The notes: generated from the sequence alone by a model not told the origin. A stretch of DNA of 64,000 nucleotides from Paralvinella palmiformis (GCA_025642065.1 JAODUP010000427.1:22501-86500), one strand, 5' to 3'; positions 47,927-60,249 are shown, counted from the first letter of the stretch. Made by a program: numbers and translations.

Positions 47927-48287
47927 GAGTATTGATTCACGCCGCCATTCTCGCCGACAACCGCGCGCCGTTTTGCTTGATTTAATGGGATTCCTCGTAA
48001 TATTCATCGTATCTAAAACCGCGCCTCTGTCGAATGCCAACTGCCGTGATCTCCCACGGCAGCGGCATCACCCGGCGGGTTATCGGCGGCAGATTCGGCA
48101 CATACGGCCGGTCGTGATCTTCGGTGATGGTTATGACACCATGATGTCATGTCTTCTGGCGAGATATGTCAGTCATATCCCGACGACGATTGCCGATCTC
48201 TCCCCAGGTCGAGTGGCGGTGATGTACGATGGAGAATTACAAGAGAGGCTAGCTTGTACTTCAACTATATACATATATGCGACATGC

Positions 48288-48346
48288 GCGCGCACACGCA
48301 CATACACACACACGCACGCGCGCACACACACACACACACACACGCG

Positions 48347-48382
<36 letters not shown>
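48288..48382. repeat. (CA)n/(CG)-interrupted and (TA)n microsatellite
   Basis: CA array interrupted by CG steps, followed by about 13 TA units. Confidence 0.94.
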
Positions 48383-48383
<1 letters not shown>

Positions 48384-48788
48384 CCAGTATGCCCTGATGA
48401 AACGTCTGAAGGTTGTAAGGGACTGGTAAGATATTACGCGTCTCAACATGCAAATTCGCTGTTTGGATGGCGACCCCTGGTTTATCGTTCAGTATTTGCA
48501 TTCACGATTTGGGGTTCACTGTACATAGCTAACACACACACGCACGCACCCGCGAACTGCTTCCCCCCAACACAGAACTAGAAAATAAGAGCCATTTATG
48601 AGATGATATAGTTTCGTCAAACTGTAATTCCTCTGTGTCTGGTGTGAGTGATAGTTATAGAAATGTTTACTACCTCACACATGGATAAGAATATTGAATG
48701 TAGTCTCATATCCATTTGTGTGGTGTATCTTAGCTTTATGTGTGTGATCGGAAAATTGGGGGTGACTTCCATACATCATATTTCACGC

Positions 48789-48791
<3 letters not shown>

Positions 48792-48825
<34 letters not shown>

Positions 48826-48934
48826 GTGAGTGAGTGAGTGAGTGAGTGAGTGAGTGAGTGAGTGAGTGAGTGAGTGAGTGAGTGAGTGAGTGAGTGAGTG
48901 AGTGAGTGAGTGAGTGAGTGAGTGAGCGAGCGAG
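48792..48934. repeat. (TA)n followed by (GTGA)n tetranucleotide array
   Basis: TA units to 48821, then about 26 GTGA units to 48926, degenerating to GCGA. Frames that read THSLTHSL on the - strand are repeat artefacts. Confidence 0.97.
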
Positions 48935-49002
48935 TATGAACCAACATACACACAGTCATATTACGAACTGTATTTCCTTCTATTTCACTGGATTGCTCAC
49001 AG

Positions 49003-49341
49003 ACCAAACGAACAGATCTCTCCCTTCCTCTATTGTTCGTCCCCGATCATCACCTCGCCGTTCTGCTACAGAAGATAGGCTCTTCTATTGTTTACACCCG
49101 GAGTTTGGAAGGTGGATGGGTGTTCCAGTAGATGGTGAGCGTAGATTATTGTCCGGCATTCAACGTATTGTCAAACTTCTCCGCTTAGTGTCAACACCTC
49201 TGAGTGATTACATTCTTGGAGCTCTGGCCGACAATGATTCACTCGGCCTGCCCCCAACCGACGGCTATCTCCTTTGTAGTCTAAGTAACATGGAATGGGC
49301 AGAGAAGTTTAATGAAATAGAAACCGTAATCCGTTTAAGTC
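49003..49341 (+). CDS. Candidate exon, unrecognised protein
   Basis: An open stretch of about 113 codons in unique sequence follows a good acceptor (GATTGCTCACAG at 48991-49002) and runs to the CT array. Segments such as EDRLFYCLHPEFGRWMGVP, IQRIVKLLRLV and PPTDGYLLCSLSN look protein-like. The donor is unclear: GATG|GTGAGC at 49134 (phase 1) would shorten it, and TTAA|GTCAGT near 49338 (phase 1) would keep the whole stretch. I recognise no family. It may be chance. Confidence 0.3.
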
Positions 49342-49360
49342 AGTGTATCTGTCAGTCAGT

Positions 49361-49559
<199 letters not shown>

Positions 49560-50170
49560 TATAATCAGGTAATATGTATATTACCTGAAATATTCAGTTA
49601 AAACTTTATTGCTAATTAAGATTTAATACAGAGATTAACTGGAACATATATACGCTGAAGAAATCATAATATTAGCAAAAGAAAGAAAGAAAGAATAATA
49701 ACACTTGTTACAGTAGGATGATAAACATCGGATGATAAACATCACAATATGTCTATGTTGAACTTCATTTCAAATAGTTCAAACACTCATTCTCCTAGCT
49801 GACCCACCATCGAAATGTGAGCCGCCCCATCACGTGGCCGCCTATATAGTAATTACGCTGTCTTCGTTAATTAATCAAAGGTAATTGTTTAATTTCGCTC
49901 ACGCTGCTGAACTACAGCGCTGCCATCAGATGAGACCGAAAGAGTCCTCCCGCACCTTCCCGCCGTCGACCACCCTTTCCCCGGGAGCCGATCCGTATTA
50001 ACCGGAATCCGCTGATTAGATTAGACTCGACGGGAACCTTTCTCTCGCTGCGAGTGACTCACGCGAGTCATTCCACGTGCACCTCTTCCCGGCCGGGTAA
50101 TGGAATGGCATTCTCGGGGATTGCCGATTAAACAGTCGGCCGCACGAAATGGACAACCGGCAGTCGGTAC

Positions 50171-50230
50171 TGTCCTGTACCGGCTAACACGTGTACTGGC
50201 TAACACCTGTACCGGCTAACACTTGTACTG
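50171..50230. repeat. 16-bp tandem repeat, about 3.5 units
   Basis: Units of TGTAC(C/T)GGCTAACAC(C/G/T), just left of the candidate exon at 50277. Confidence 0.8.
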
Positions 50231-50276
50231 GGCTCGGTCGGCGAGATGAAGCGTTCGTGCACCGGATGACCCTCAG

Positions 50277-50467
50277 CTGGATAGGTCGCCGGTGACGTCT
50301 TCCCCGCACGACGATCCGTATCCCATATCGGAACGGAACATACCGAAGTCGATGATGTATGGTAGATCCCCGACTTCCCCGCGGGAGGCCCATCGGAGAT
50401 TACCCCCCACCAAATCTCCACCACCACCACCATCGCGACCGCCACGCTGCGGCCAGAACGTCCTCAG
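50277..50467 (+). CDS. Candidate exon, Ser/Pro-rich, unrecognised
   Basis: After a weak acceptor (CCTCAG at 50276) the frame reads QLDRSPVTSSPHDDPYPISE, a GRSPTSPREAHRR segment, a five-proline run and RPPRCGQNVLR, then reaches AG|GTTTGC in phase 2. Composition suggests a disordered signalling or regulatory protein. The opposite strand is also open here, with a signal-peptide-like start, so strand is uncertain. GC-rich bias alone can make such frames. Confidence 0.25.
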
Positions 50468-51427
50468 GTTTGCGGCATCGGCTGGATCCAGTCCGTATGC
50501 GAATCTAAAAGTACAAACAAAAATTGTGTACGCTGCAACAATACGGATCATCGTTCAATAATCGGATAGTGTGAGAGCGAGTATTTGCTTTGGCCATAGA
50601 CTCGGCTCCGGACTCACCTGAGAGATAGGGCCGGTGGGGACTGCTGTTCCCTAGCGAAACGAAATGATCAGTGTGTAGTACGTGTACTACATAACTCCAT
50701 CACACGAATGTCCAGGCCAATAACCAGGAGAATTTGGCAGGGGGTGAGGTTTTCGATGTTTAGATAATTCGACTTGTTGTACGTTTCCGTGCGAAATACA
50801 GGTTTATTCGACCGATTTCTTGCAATTCTGCGATGGTCAGTGGTTGACGATTCTAATATCGATGGCTTTTATTAGCATCATTAGTCACTGGATCAATTAT
50901 GTATTGCCAGTTACACATACATTGTCTTTTCGTGGGTAGAAACGCCGTAATAAGTTTGAGTTAACAGGGATTACTCTAAGCCGGCCAAGACGTGGCTAAT
51001 TAATTATACAGCAGAATATGCACGCAGGACAGTGGCGACGTTACACACATAGCTGATCAAAACAACACCATAACGGACATATATAGGTGACGTTGTACAC
51101 AACTTTGCCGGCGGGACTTGGCCAGCGAAATTGGATAGAACCGAATATTCATAAGGATGACTGATGGGGAACCTCGTTGCCGCTTGAAATTTCTGCATGG
51201 ACACCATTTAAATATCGACGTATTGTAATGTCTTTGGCGTTTAATAAAATCAGCATTTAATCAGCTTAAATATAAAATGGCTAGAATTTGTGTTATCTAC
51301 AGTTTTAATATGGGATTGTCTATTTTGGAGTGGAATGAAAATATCCAAAGGAACGCCTTAATAGACCATTTCAAAGCATGAAGACACGTGGTCTCTAAGG
51401 CACAGAGCCAATTATTCTAGGCTCATA

Positions 51428-51605
51428 TTAGCACCATCTGGTGGTGCAGTGGGGAGCGATCTGCACTGTGGACCTTCAGATCGTGATATCCAATTTCAGC
51501 GTCGCCTGTATCTGGGATGTTTCATCCATCAGTCTCATCTAATTTATTTAATCTCTTTGCTGTAGATTGGCCCACCTGTCTCAACAGCGACTAGCGGTGT
51601 GACTA
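51428..51605 (+). repeat. SINE-like repeat, family 4, copy 2
   Basis: Head CACCATCTGGTGGTGCAGTG, then TGGACCTTCAGATCG and a body with GTTTCATCCATCAGTC, parallel to the copy at 44812-45005. Confidence 0.5.
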
Positions 51606-51861
51606 AACAGAACAATAGCTCACTCTTGGATTATATAACATTAATACATATAATAAGCCTGTCATGTAGTCAAAACGGTCTAACTGACACTAGTTGAAAC
51701 CATTGTCTCTTAATGGCTTCGTTTTTTTTACTACAGACCGTTAACAGGAAGGCCACCCCAGCCCCCCTTGTCTTTTCCTCCTTTTTTGAAGCTGAAGATT
51801 CAATTATTATCGTCAACCTTTTGGGGGAGGAGTTATCCTGTTTCTAGGTTTCTGTTTCTAG

Positions 51862-51864
<3 letters not shown>

Positions 51865-51908
<44 letters not shown>
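51865..51908. repeat. (TA)n microsatellite
   Basis: About 22 TA units. Confidence 0.96.
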
Positions 51909-51910
<2 letters not shown>

Positions 51911-52787
51911 CCATAACCAACCGAGCTCACGCAACCAGGTACTCAGTTGTGGCAGAGTTTACCGCTTACACTTAGTACACGAAAAGTTAGCATGATATTA
52001 GTGGGCTTGAACTCGGGTTGGCTGGAATATTGATTCGTCACTATACGAATGCGCTATTATGTCTCATCTGAAATAGTGTCTTACGGTTTTTAAGTTGACA
52101 GCTTAAGACAACAAGGAAGAGACTGCACGTCATAATTTTTACGGCGAAGATCTAGGAGATGGGAATTGAAGGTGGTGGGAGTTGTGACAGGTTGGGCCGC
52201 AGGGGCCACCTAGGTCACAGGTTGGGGGTATGGGATTAACCCCAGCCTTGGGACGAACGCCGAATAATTCTAAGATCCACAAGATAAATTTGCATTCTAT
52301 CCTGGCCCGTTATAAACATTTAATAGTGTCGTTTGTTACGGTCCATACATTTTAATTTGACATGAAGTGAGTTGGTGGAATTTTGTTATTAATCAGTACT
52401 AAACATAATCCCAATATTGTTCCAGTTTATTTATATTACTGGGGGATGTGGAATTTCAGACCCCCCCCCCCGCATTCCTGACTCAGCACCATGGCGTTTG
52501 GTGCTTGAACTTCGTACCAGTCGATTATCGACAGTGCTTGATTTTGGATCCTTGGTACTACTACTACTACTACTACTACTACAAGCTACGTATTTTCGTC
52601 ATGGATCACAACGGTGTTCAGTTGATTGAGCGGCTGCGAGTACAGGTTTGAGATGTTAGTGGGATGAGTCGGTTTAGCTGTGGATAAATATCACGGATCA
52701 GTGGAGCGCGGCATCGTATCTGTTCCTATTAATTATTACCAGGTAAACATCTACTGGGTATTAGGTTATAAAAATAGAGCGCCACGC

Positions 52788-52819
<32 letters not shown>

Positions 52820-52821
<2 letters not shown>

Positions 52822-53200
52822 CACTTGAATACTTGTGAGAACTGGTCTCCATTAGAAAATCATTCCGAAAACTCAGGTTATCCAGTCAGATACTATTGCA
52901 GGTGCTAGTGTCTCGGCTCAAGTCATATGTTGATTGTGCGTTTAGTGTTTCAGCCCCCCCCCCCACTTTGTGGAATAGGTCGCCGGCAGATATTAGAAAG
53001 GCGTCATCTTTTAATAATTTTAAATCCGTTCTAAAACACACCTGTTCAAGGTTGCTTTCACAGATAAATAACAAGTATCGCTTAAATCTCTTATAGGTTT
53101 TTTATAGACATATTATTTGGGGTATTATTATACAGCACATTTGAATGGCTCCTGCTAGTAAGGGCGCTTTATTAAATATATTATTATTATTATTATATTA
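52820..53200 (+). mobile_element. Non-LTR retrotransposon 3' fragment, copy 3
   Basis: Same family as the copies at 18.0 and 26.1 kb, starting within [13 protein letters not shown] and running through VSRLKSYVDCAFSV to the shared 3' end TTTGAATGGCTCCTGCTAGT and ATT tail. A C-run expansion near 52955-52965 shifts the frame. An AACT tetranucleotide array (53217-53250) follows. Confidence 0.88.
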
Positions 53201-53214
53201 GTAGTAGTAGTAAT

Positions 53215-53216
<2 letters not shown>

Positions 53217-53250
<34 letters not shown>
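53217..53250. repeat. (AACT)n microsatellite
   Basis: About eight units just after the LINE tail. Confidence 0.92.
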
Positions 53251-53251
<1 letters not shown>

Positions 53252-53816
53252 TAATAATAATAATAATGTCCTAGGCTCTCATTTGTACCAAACACATACT
53301 AACTATCACCTTACTGGTGATTAATATAATTAAGATGCGTGTCATTATTTTCAATCAGTGATTGGCGTCATCGGTTTGTTTATTTATTAATGTCTAACCT
53401 GTAATTATTATAAGCTGTGTGTACCGGTTGACGTCTGACGTAGAAATGGACGTAGTACTACTGACCGTACAGTCGCTCAGCTTAGTTCGTCTTTGGTGTC
53501 GAAGGTGTGTACCCATTAACGGTTAAATTCTGATAGTTAAGAATCCAGTAATTTATTTCCCAGTGCATGGTCACATCCGGGTTTCTGATTAAACCAAACA
53601 TTACTCTCATTTGATCTTGGTTTATTTATATACAAGTGATTGGTACACAGAGATGCAGACACAGACGTACATACTCAATCGAGCATACCCACGCATTCGC
53701 GCACATACGCACGCACGCATGTCCACACGCATAGATTATAGACCAGAGCATGTAAACTCGCTATTCTTTCTTTATCCATTTGATGAATAGGCCAGATGAC
53801 GTAATATGTCAGTGCT

Positions 53817-53990
53817 TCACTCACTCACTCACTCACTCACTCACTCACTCACTCACTCACTCACTCACTCACTCACTCACTCACTCACTCACTCACTCAC
53901 TCACTCACTCACTCACTCACTCACTCACTCACTCACTCACTCACTCACTCACTAACACACATCACAGAGAGAGAGAGAGAGAGAGAGAGA
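53817..53990. repeat. (TCAC)n tetranucleotide array followed by (GA)n
   Basis: About 34 TCAC units to 53953, then a short CA stretch and a GA run. It is the complement of the GTGA array at 48.8 kb. Confidence 0.97.
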
Positions 53991-54929
53991 TACACACACA
54001 CACAGACATACACATATACACATATTGTTGAAACATATGAGCTAGCATATGTGTACCCCCGCCGCTACGGCGCGCCCCCAGTCACATATATCGCTGTTTG
54101 AGGTGTTGTGTGAGTACAGTTTGAGGGCCTGGATGCCAGACACAATGGCGCTGTCGGATATGACATTATGGCCCTCAAACTGGGCAGGTGTAAATCTGAG
54201 GTTATCTACACCGACGACATGATTGTATCTGTGAAAATGATTCATTGATCCGTTCTGGAATTAGATTTGTTTTATTAGTAGGCGGATTTCTGCTCCGCTT
54301 CTCCGCATTAGTGCTCTCTCTCTCTTTTGGTACCCCCCCCTCTCTGTCTGTCAGTGTTGTGTGTGTGTGTGGTGTGTGTGTGTCGGTGTGTGCGTGTGTT
54401 CTCGAAGATCACTTGAACTGATTGGCTGTAACTCTAAATTGCATGTCATAAGATACTATCTTAATGGCAGCTTAAATCATCTAGCAAACATTGCACGAGT
54501 TTTATAGATCTTCTCTTAAATATCCCGTATAAACATATAGATGGATTACGATGGATAAGACGCCCATTCGCGCGCGCGCGCACACGCACACACACACACA
54601 TACACACACAAAGAGAGGGGGGGGGACATCACCGTCGTCCGACCACAATAGTTTGAGCGAATCCGAATAACAGGCATTTTCTTTATTATCATCTCAGGTA
54701 GTCTTCTCCCATTCTACGAGTTGAAAGCGACGTCGAGGGAAGAGAGCGAGAAAGAGAGAGACAGAAAGGGAGAGAGAGAGAGCGAGCAGAGAATACGCGC
54801 ACGAACAGACGGACGGAAAAGAAAGTGATAAAAACCCAGCCGACCGGCAGCCTTAACATGGAGGAACGTCTCGAGGAGATGAGCTCCCGTTCGGCATGTT
54901 TCCAGGAGCGGCGTCCGCATTAGGCGATA

Positions 54930-55123
54930 ATGGAAGGCCGCGATAAGCAGACCGGCGCTCATCATCATGTGGTCGTATGCGATAGGCGTAACACGGCAAC
55001 AACAACAGCAGCAGCAGCGGCGGCGGCAGCGGCGAGAACCGATAACACGAGTGCTACAGTGGCGCCAGCGGCGGTCGGCGTGGAAGGCACCACTGCGGGT
55101 GAACAACTCGAGGCGTCTATGAG
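54930..55123 (+). CDS. Candidate first coding exon with poly-alanine, unrecognised
   Basis: ATG at 54930 opens 64 codons (MEGRDKQTGAHHHVVVCDRR, a Thr/Ala-rich run with nine Ala, then VAPAAVGVEGTTAGEQLEAS) to ATGAG|GTCAGT, phase 2. A short upstream frame starting at 54858 ends at 54920, as often seen in 5' UTRs. The region is GC- and CpG-rich, as at a promoter. Joining it to the exon at 61927 keeps the frame (phase 2 to 2). I do not recognise the product. Confidence 0.35.
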
Positions 55124-55776
55124 GTCAGTTATCGTATCGTTATCTGCCAGGCCGGCGGGCGCGGCGGGCGGGCTAGCGAAGGTGGGAGGGCGTTGGGGAA
55201 CGTGGGGGGGGGGGTAAATCATGGATGATAGAAATCCCGACGGTTGTTCTCGGCGTAATCAGCCGGATCAGTACAACTATTATCTCGTATCTTTCTGGCG
55301 TTCAGTTGTGTTTATACTTGACGCTGATCTTCGGTTACCTCGATTTCTCGTTAGCACAAAACCGTCTGCCCGTTTGTCCAGCCTAATTATCGGACTAACT
55401 AACTCTGTACGCACCTGCGCTGCGCACCTGGATTGCTCGGCCTGGTTAGGCCAACGGCTGGCTCGGTAAGCCAGGCGACAGGGGCTCGTGTTCTTCTAAT
55501 ACATATAGAACGTTATCCATTCAACGCGACATGTGTGTTATGGCTAGATAACTACGCGTTTGTAGCAACCTGTATCAACTGGTTCACTCAAGTCATCGTG
55601 AGTCTCTCTCTCTCTCCGTGTGTGTGTGTGTGTGACTAACTCCCCACTTCTCCGCGAATATATTACGCAATTGTCTCTCTGATATAATCGTCTCCAACTT
55701 GTTTATAATGAACTTCGGTGGTTATAAGACTAATTAATTATCTGCTTGTTTGCATGAATTTTCCTTAAGGATTGTA

Positions 55777-55920
55777 TCACTCACTCACTCACTCACTCAC
55801 TCACTCACTCACTCACTCACTCACTCACTCACTCACTCACTCACTCACTCACTCACTCACTCACTCACCCACTCACTCAACCACCTACCCACCCACTAAC
55901 TCACTCACTCACTCACTCAC
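55777..55920. repeat. (TCAC)n tetranucleotide array, degenerate 3' end
   Basis: About 23 clean units to 55867, then variants (CACC, AACC) to about 55920. It lies in the intron proposed for the candidate gene. Confidence 0.96.
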
Positions 55921-56029
55921 TTTTATCTGTACATCGTGTAGGTGTCTGTCTGAATGTTTACACACCAATAATCGGTATTTATCTGTTTTAGGCTTTTTTC
56001 TGTCATTGATAATATATAGTTCATATTAA

Positions 56030-56255
56030 AAAAGACCCAACCCAGACTGTTTACATGACCGATCATTGGTAATTATCTTTAGTCTATATTTAAAAAAAGA
56101 ATGTTTTCATGACCGATCATTTGGTAATTATGTGTAGCCTATAGTTTAAAAAACCCAGACTGTTTACCTGACCGTTCATACCTATATCATAGATCTGTAG
56201 TCTATATTTAAAACCCCCCAGGCTGTTTACACGATCGATCATAGGTAATTATCCG
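56030..56255. repeat. Minisatellite, unit about 58-62 bp, 4 units
   Basis: Each unit has (CAGACTGTTTAC or variant)(A/C)TGACCGATCAT, then TAATTAT and a (T/C)AGTCTATA-TTTAAAA segment. Units are diverged. Confidence 0.8.
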
Positions 56256-56904
56256 TTCCATACAAGATCAGATATCAGAAGGTTTGTTTTCTGCATCACA
56301 GATTTGTCTTCTATAGCCATCCGGGTGGTATATTCGATTTCGGCGTATTTCCCTTTTTTTAATGCTCTCACTTGACTGCGTCTGGCGGGCACCTACCGCA
56401 AATCACCTATACACCGACATACGAAAGCAGGCCCACCTGGCTAACTGCCCGACTGATCATCGCCGGCTACGCGTTATCGGTAATCTACGCGGTAACCGAG
56501 CCCCGAAAGCGTTTACCACAACGTTAGATGCGACGCTGACCGGGTAGCGGGGCCCACTATAGGATAGCTTACTCGTTATCAAACCCTTCTTGGTGATTGT
56601 ATGCCTTCAGCGTTGCCATTGGCGTCAGTTGTCAGCCGGTCGTGAGGTCATCCGTTTGTCAAGACATCCGACCATCTAGTCGTCCGTCATACTCGATAAT
56701 GCACTTCCTGGCCGCCCGGTTGTTGCGTAACGCTGTTCCGAGGCGGCTGGGGGTACGCGCGCGCGCTCGCGCGCCCACCCGTCCGCCCTGGCGATTACGT
56801 GCCATAAAAGTTAATTGGCAATAATTGATTTTCTTGTTTAACATATTACACCGTCGCCGGCTATTCGATGGACTGCCGGCCCGACCTACGTCTATCCTTG
56901 TGGC

Positions 56905-58275
56905 AAAAAGGAGTATCCAGAGTGCGGCTGTCAGATTGGAGTATCTCTACTTGCTTGGGCTGTCGTGTGGGAGTATCTCATTCGTGGCTGTCGGATACGG
57001 GTACCCGTTGCGGGGCTGTTATAATCGGGTACGTGTTGCCGAACTGTCGTGTCGGAGTGTCGAATGCATGGCTGTAAGTTGAAATGTCTGTCACTGGGTT
57101 GTCATATCGGAGTATCTGTCAATGGGCTGTCATGTCGGAGTATCTGTCAATGGGTTGTCATATCGGAGTATCTGTCAATGGGTTGTCATATCGGAGTATC
57201 GGTCAATGGGTTGTCATATCAGAGTATCTGTCAATGGGCTGTCATATCGGAGTACCTGTCAAGGGGCTGTCATATCTGAGTATCTGTCAAAGGGCTGTCA
57301 TATCGGAGTACTTGTCTCATGAGTGTCAGTGTGGAGTGTCTATAATCGGGCTGTCATATGGGAGTAGCCATTGCTGTGGCCATTGTATTGAAGTATCTGT
57401 GGCTTGTCTATCGTTTTTGGAATGTCTATGGTATGACTGCCATATCGGAGTTTTTATTACATATCTGTCATGTCGCAGTATATATGATAGAGTTATGACA
57501 CTGAAGTATCTATAGCAGGGATGCGGTGTCGGAATGTCTATCACATGGTTGTCATATCGGTGTATCCATCATAGTGCTGTCATATTGAAGTATCCATCTT
57601 AGCCTGTTATATCAGGGCATCTTTCACATGGCTGTTATATCAGGGAATCTTTCAAATGGTTGTTATATCAGGGAATCTTTCACATGGTTGTTATATAAGG
57701 GGATCTTTCATATGGTTGTTATATCAGGGGATTTTTCAAATGTTTGTAATATCAGGGAATCTTTCACATTGTTGTTATATTAGGGAATCTTTCACGTGGT
57801 TGTTATATTAGGGAATCTTTCACGTGGTTGTTATATCACGGAATCTTTCACATGGTTGTCATATCGGTGTATCCATCATATAGTGCTGTCATATTGAAGT
57901 ATATCCATCTTAGCCTGTTATATCAGGGCATCTTTCACATGGTTTTTATATCAGGGAATCTTTAACATGGTTGTTATAACAGGGAATCTTTCATAACAGT
58001 TGTTATATCAGGGAATCTTTCAAATGTTTGTTACATCAGGGAATCTTTCAAATGTTTGTTACATCAGGAAATCTTTCAAATGGATGTTATTTCAGGGAAT
58101 CTTTCACAACGGTTGTTATATCCCAATGCCCGTCACATGTCGGAGTATCAATAAGGGACATATCACATTGGAATATCTCTACGACTGGGCTAACATATAT
58201 AGGACTAGTTATCAAAGGGTCCTATCATGATATCTGTCATATTGCCGTATCTGTCACAGTCTTCTCATTTTACAA
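56905..58275. repeat. Diverging 28-bp minisatellite, about 48 units
   Basis: The unit core is GG(T/C)TGT(C/T)ATATC(G/A)G. The left part (to about 57530) uses GGAGTATCTGTCAATG after the core, and the right part uses GGAATCTTTCACAT. Both have a 28-bp period, so they are one array with two sub-families. A block with ATCCATCATAGTGCTGTCAT recurs at about 57551 and 57858, 308 bp apart (11 units). Confidence 0.9.
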
Positions 58276-58658
58276 TATTATTGTGACTGTTATCATTATC
58301 CCTACGATGACTGCTATGTAAAGACTGCCGTGCCTATATATCAGTAATAGGACTATCACATATCGAATTCATAATTTTTTTTAAAACACCCGGATGTTAC
58401 ACTGATGATTGTTGTCATATCGAAGTATCAACCACGTGACTATATCTCATATGAGAATCGTTAAATTGAAGTATGTATTTAGGTGTATCTGACAATCACT
58501 GTTTATTAGTATATGATAATTATTAATATCAACGTATGGTTATCGCACGATATCGATATTTATTGATCTGACAATTGCTATATCAGAATAGATAGCAATA
58601 TATTGTTAGGTGGGCATTTTAGATTAGAGAACATAGCAAAATGTTCTCAGCTGCGGGC

Positions 58659-58939
58659 ATCTAGATGGGTTTATCTCGATTATCTAGATGGGTTTATCTC
58701 GATTATCTAGATGGGTTTATCTCGATTATCTAGATATGTTTATCTCGATCATCTAGATGTGTTTTCTCGATTATCTAGATGTGTTTATCTCGATTATCTA
58801 GATGTGTTTATCTCGATTCACTAGATGTGTTTATCTCGATTATCTAGATGGGTTTATCTCTATCATCTAGATGGGTTTATCTCGATTATCTAGATGGGTT
58901 TATCTCAATCATCTAGATGGGTTTATCTCGATATTTAGA
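58659..58939. repeat. 23-bp minisatellite, about 12 units
   Basis: Units of ATCTAGATG(G/T)GTTTATCTCG plus ATT, with few differences between units. Confidence 0.93.
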
Positions 58940-59004
58940 TATTGGTAAAGTACGAATTATTATATAAACGTCGATATCTAGATGTCTTCATCTTAGAATG
59001 AACA

Positions 59005-59203
59005 GGGGCGCCTCCGATGTCTGACTGGTAACGCGCTGCATCACAGATCACTACCATCTGAGTTCGAATCTCGACGTGGGCATATCTGAACGGCGTTTCA
59101 TCTTCGACTTGGCTTCATTACCTTTTGAAGTCGCTCGCTCGGTCCAATTAGCCTACCACGTTCACAAAAGTTGATGTAAAACATCAATTATCATCATCAT
59201 CAT
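59005..59203 (+). repeat. tRNA-derived SINE, family 1, with perfect target-site duplication
   Basis: Complete copy with head, B box (GTTCGAATCTC) and ATC tail. The 16 bases CATCTTAGAATGAACA lie on both sides (58989-59004 and 59204-59219), identical, so the copy was inserted by retrotransposition. Confidence 0.92.
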
Positions 59204-59426
59204 CATCTTAGAATGAACACACCCCTTACGCTCTGGTTAGATAATGTCTAGTGAGGCTAGAGATCGGGACCCTGGTAATCTACTGTGTGTTACACTTCAC
59301 AACCAGTAAGCCAACATATCTGTAACACGTTGCAGCGAAATTAGTTGTAGATAGTATTTAGTTATTCGTCGTTGCAACAATGATGCTAGGCTATGCAGCT
59401 ATCACTGAAGTCTCTCTTTTCACACA

Positions 59427-59626
59427 GGGCGCCTCCGCGGTCTAACCGGTAGTGCGTTGGATCACAGATCACTGCCACCTGAGTTCGAACCTCGGCGTGG
59501 GCATATCTGAAGGGTGTTTCATCTTCGACTTTGCTTCATTACCTTTAAAGATCGGTCGACCCATTTAGCCTACCATGTGCACAAAAGTGGACGTAAAAAA
59601 AACATCAATCATCATCATCACCATTA
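59427..59626 (+). repeat. tRNA-derived SINE, family 1
   Basis: Complete copy 220 bp after the previous one, with B box GTTCGAACCTC and ATC tail. Flanks share TCTCTCTT and CACACA, a likely target-site duplication with a small indel. Confidence 0.88.
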
Positions 59627-59769
59627 TCTCTCTTCACACAAGTGCGTGCACACACACACAAACGCGCGCGCGCGCGCGTATACTGGTTATACTGCCTTTG
59701 AGTGTAATTTTACTGGACAAGTGAGACAAGTATTTAGTTTATAAGCTTCAGATGGCTAGGTGCCAGCAT

Positions 59770-59825
59770 TCAACTCTCAGGGTGTGTGTGTGTGTGTGTG
59801 TGCGTGTGTGTGTGTGTGTGTGTGC
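59770..59825. repeat. (GT)n microsatellite
   Basis: GT array with one GC step at about 59781-59824. Confidence 0.9.
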
Positions 59826-59826
59826 A

Positions 59827-60249
59827 CTAGTAGTTAGTCGGACTATCGTTCTCCAAGCGGGCGAAAAGAATTAATGGAAGAGAGACCGAGAATAAATGGC
59901 TAATTGACTGGCACCATGCCACGTTTCGGGTTCGGACATCTTGCCAAACCGATAGGGTCAGTAAGTCGTCTTAACAGGTCCGTGCGTGTATTCGCCGGCG
60001 ATGAAGATACGTGCCTGTACGACGAAGACGACGGGGCTGAGGGGGGGGGAGAGGGGTGGTTGAATATTTGTCGCTAAGTCTTCCTACGATCACTCACGTA
60101 TTGTGGCGTAACCTGGGATGGTGTCGGCCAATTATTACGTGTCTGGATCATTTGCATAACGTCTGGATGGACTCATCTGTTCTAAAGTTGTGACGGTAGT
60201 GGTAATGAAGATAATTAAGTTGTGTTGTTGTTATTGTCGTTGTTGTTAT

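Larger units (their letters stand above)
43765..48790. other. Gene-less stretch with unique, CpG-richer sequence and microsatellites
   Basis: Transposons become sparse from about 44 kb. The pieces 45360-45760 and 47160-48130 are complex, unique-looking and CpG-rich without a convincing reading frame, which fits regulatory or constrained non-coding DNA. Long GT, CA, TA and CT arrays fill the rest (listed). No gene is supported. Confidence 0.5.
50562..52816. other. Gene-less stretch
   Basis: Contains a SINE-like copy (51428-51605), a TA array (51865-51908), a CTA array (52557-52582) and an AAT array (52787-52820). In the remaining sequence I see no supported gene. Confidence 0.55.

Noticed and set aside
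48736..49007. Long frames reading THSLTHSL or YIYIYI (also near 53780, 55772, 2327, 9486, 51768)
   Set aside because: They are translations of simple tetranucleotide or dinucleotide repeats and have no unique sequence support.
50273..50551. - strand frame with a signal-peptide-like start
   Set aside because: It lies opposite a Ser/Pro-rich frame in GC-rich DNA. The downstream part is Gly-rich complement of the proline run, with no splice or family support.
56905..58275. CRISPR-like spacing of short repeats
   Set aside because: Units are head-to-tail without unique spacers, and the genome is eukaryotic.
56825..58321. Frames of 66-143 codons across the 28-bp array, with repeated Gly-Cys-His-Ile phrases
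   Set aside because: The 28-bp period is not a multiple of three, so the repeated peptides appear in all frames and are artefacts of the minisatellite.
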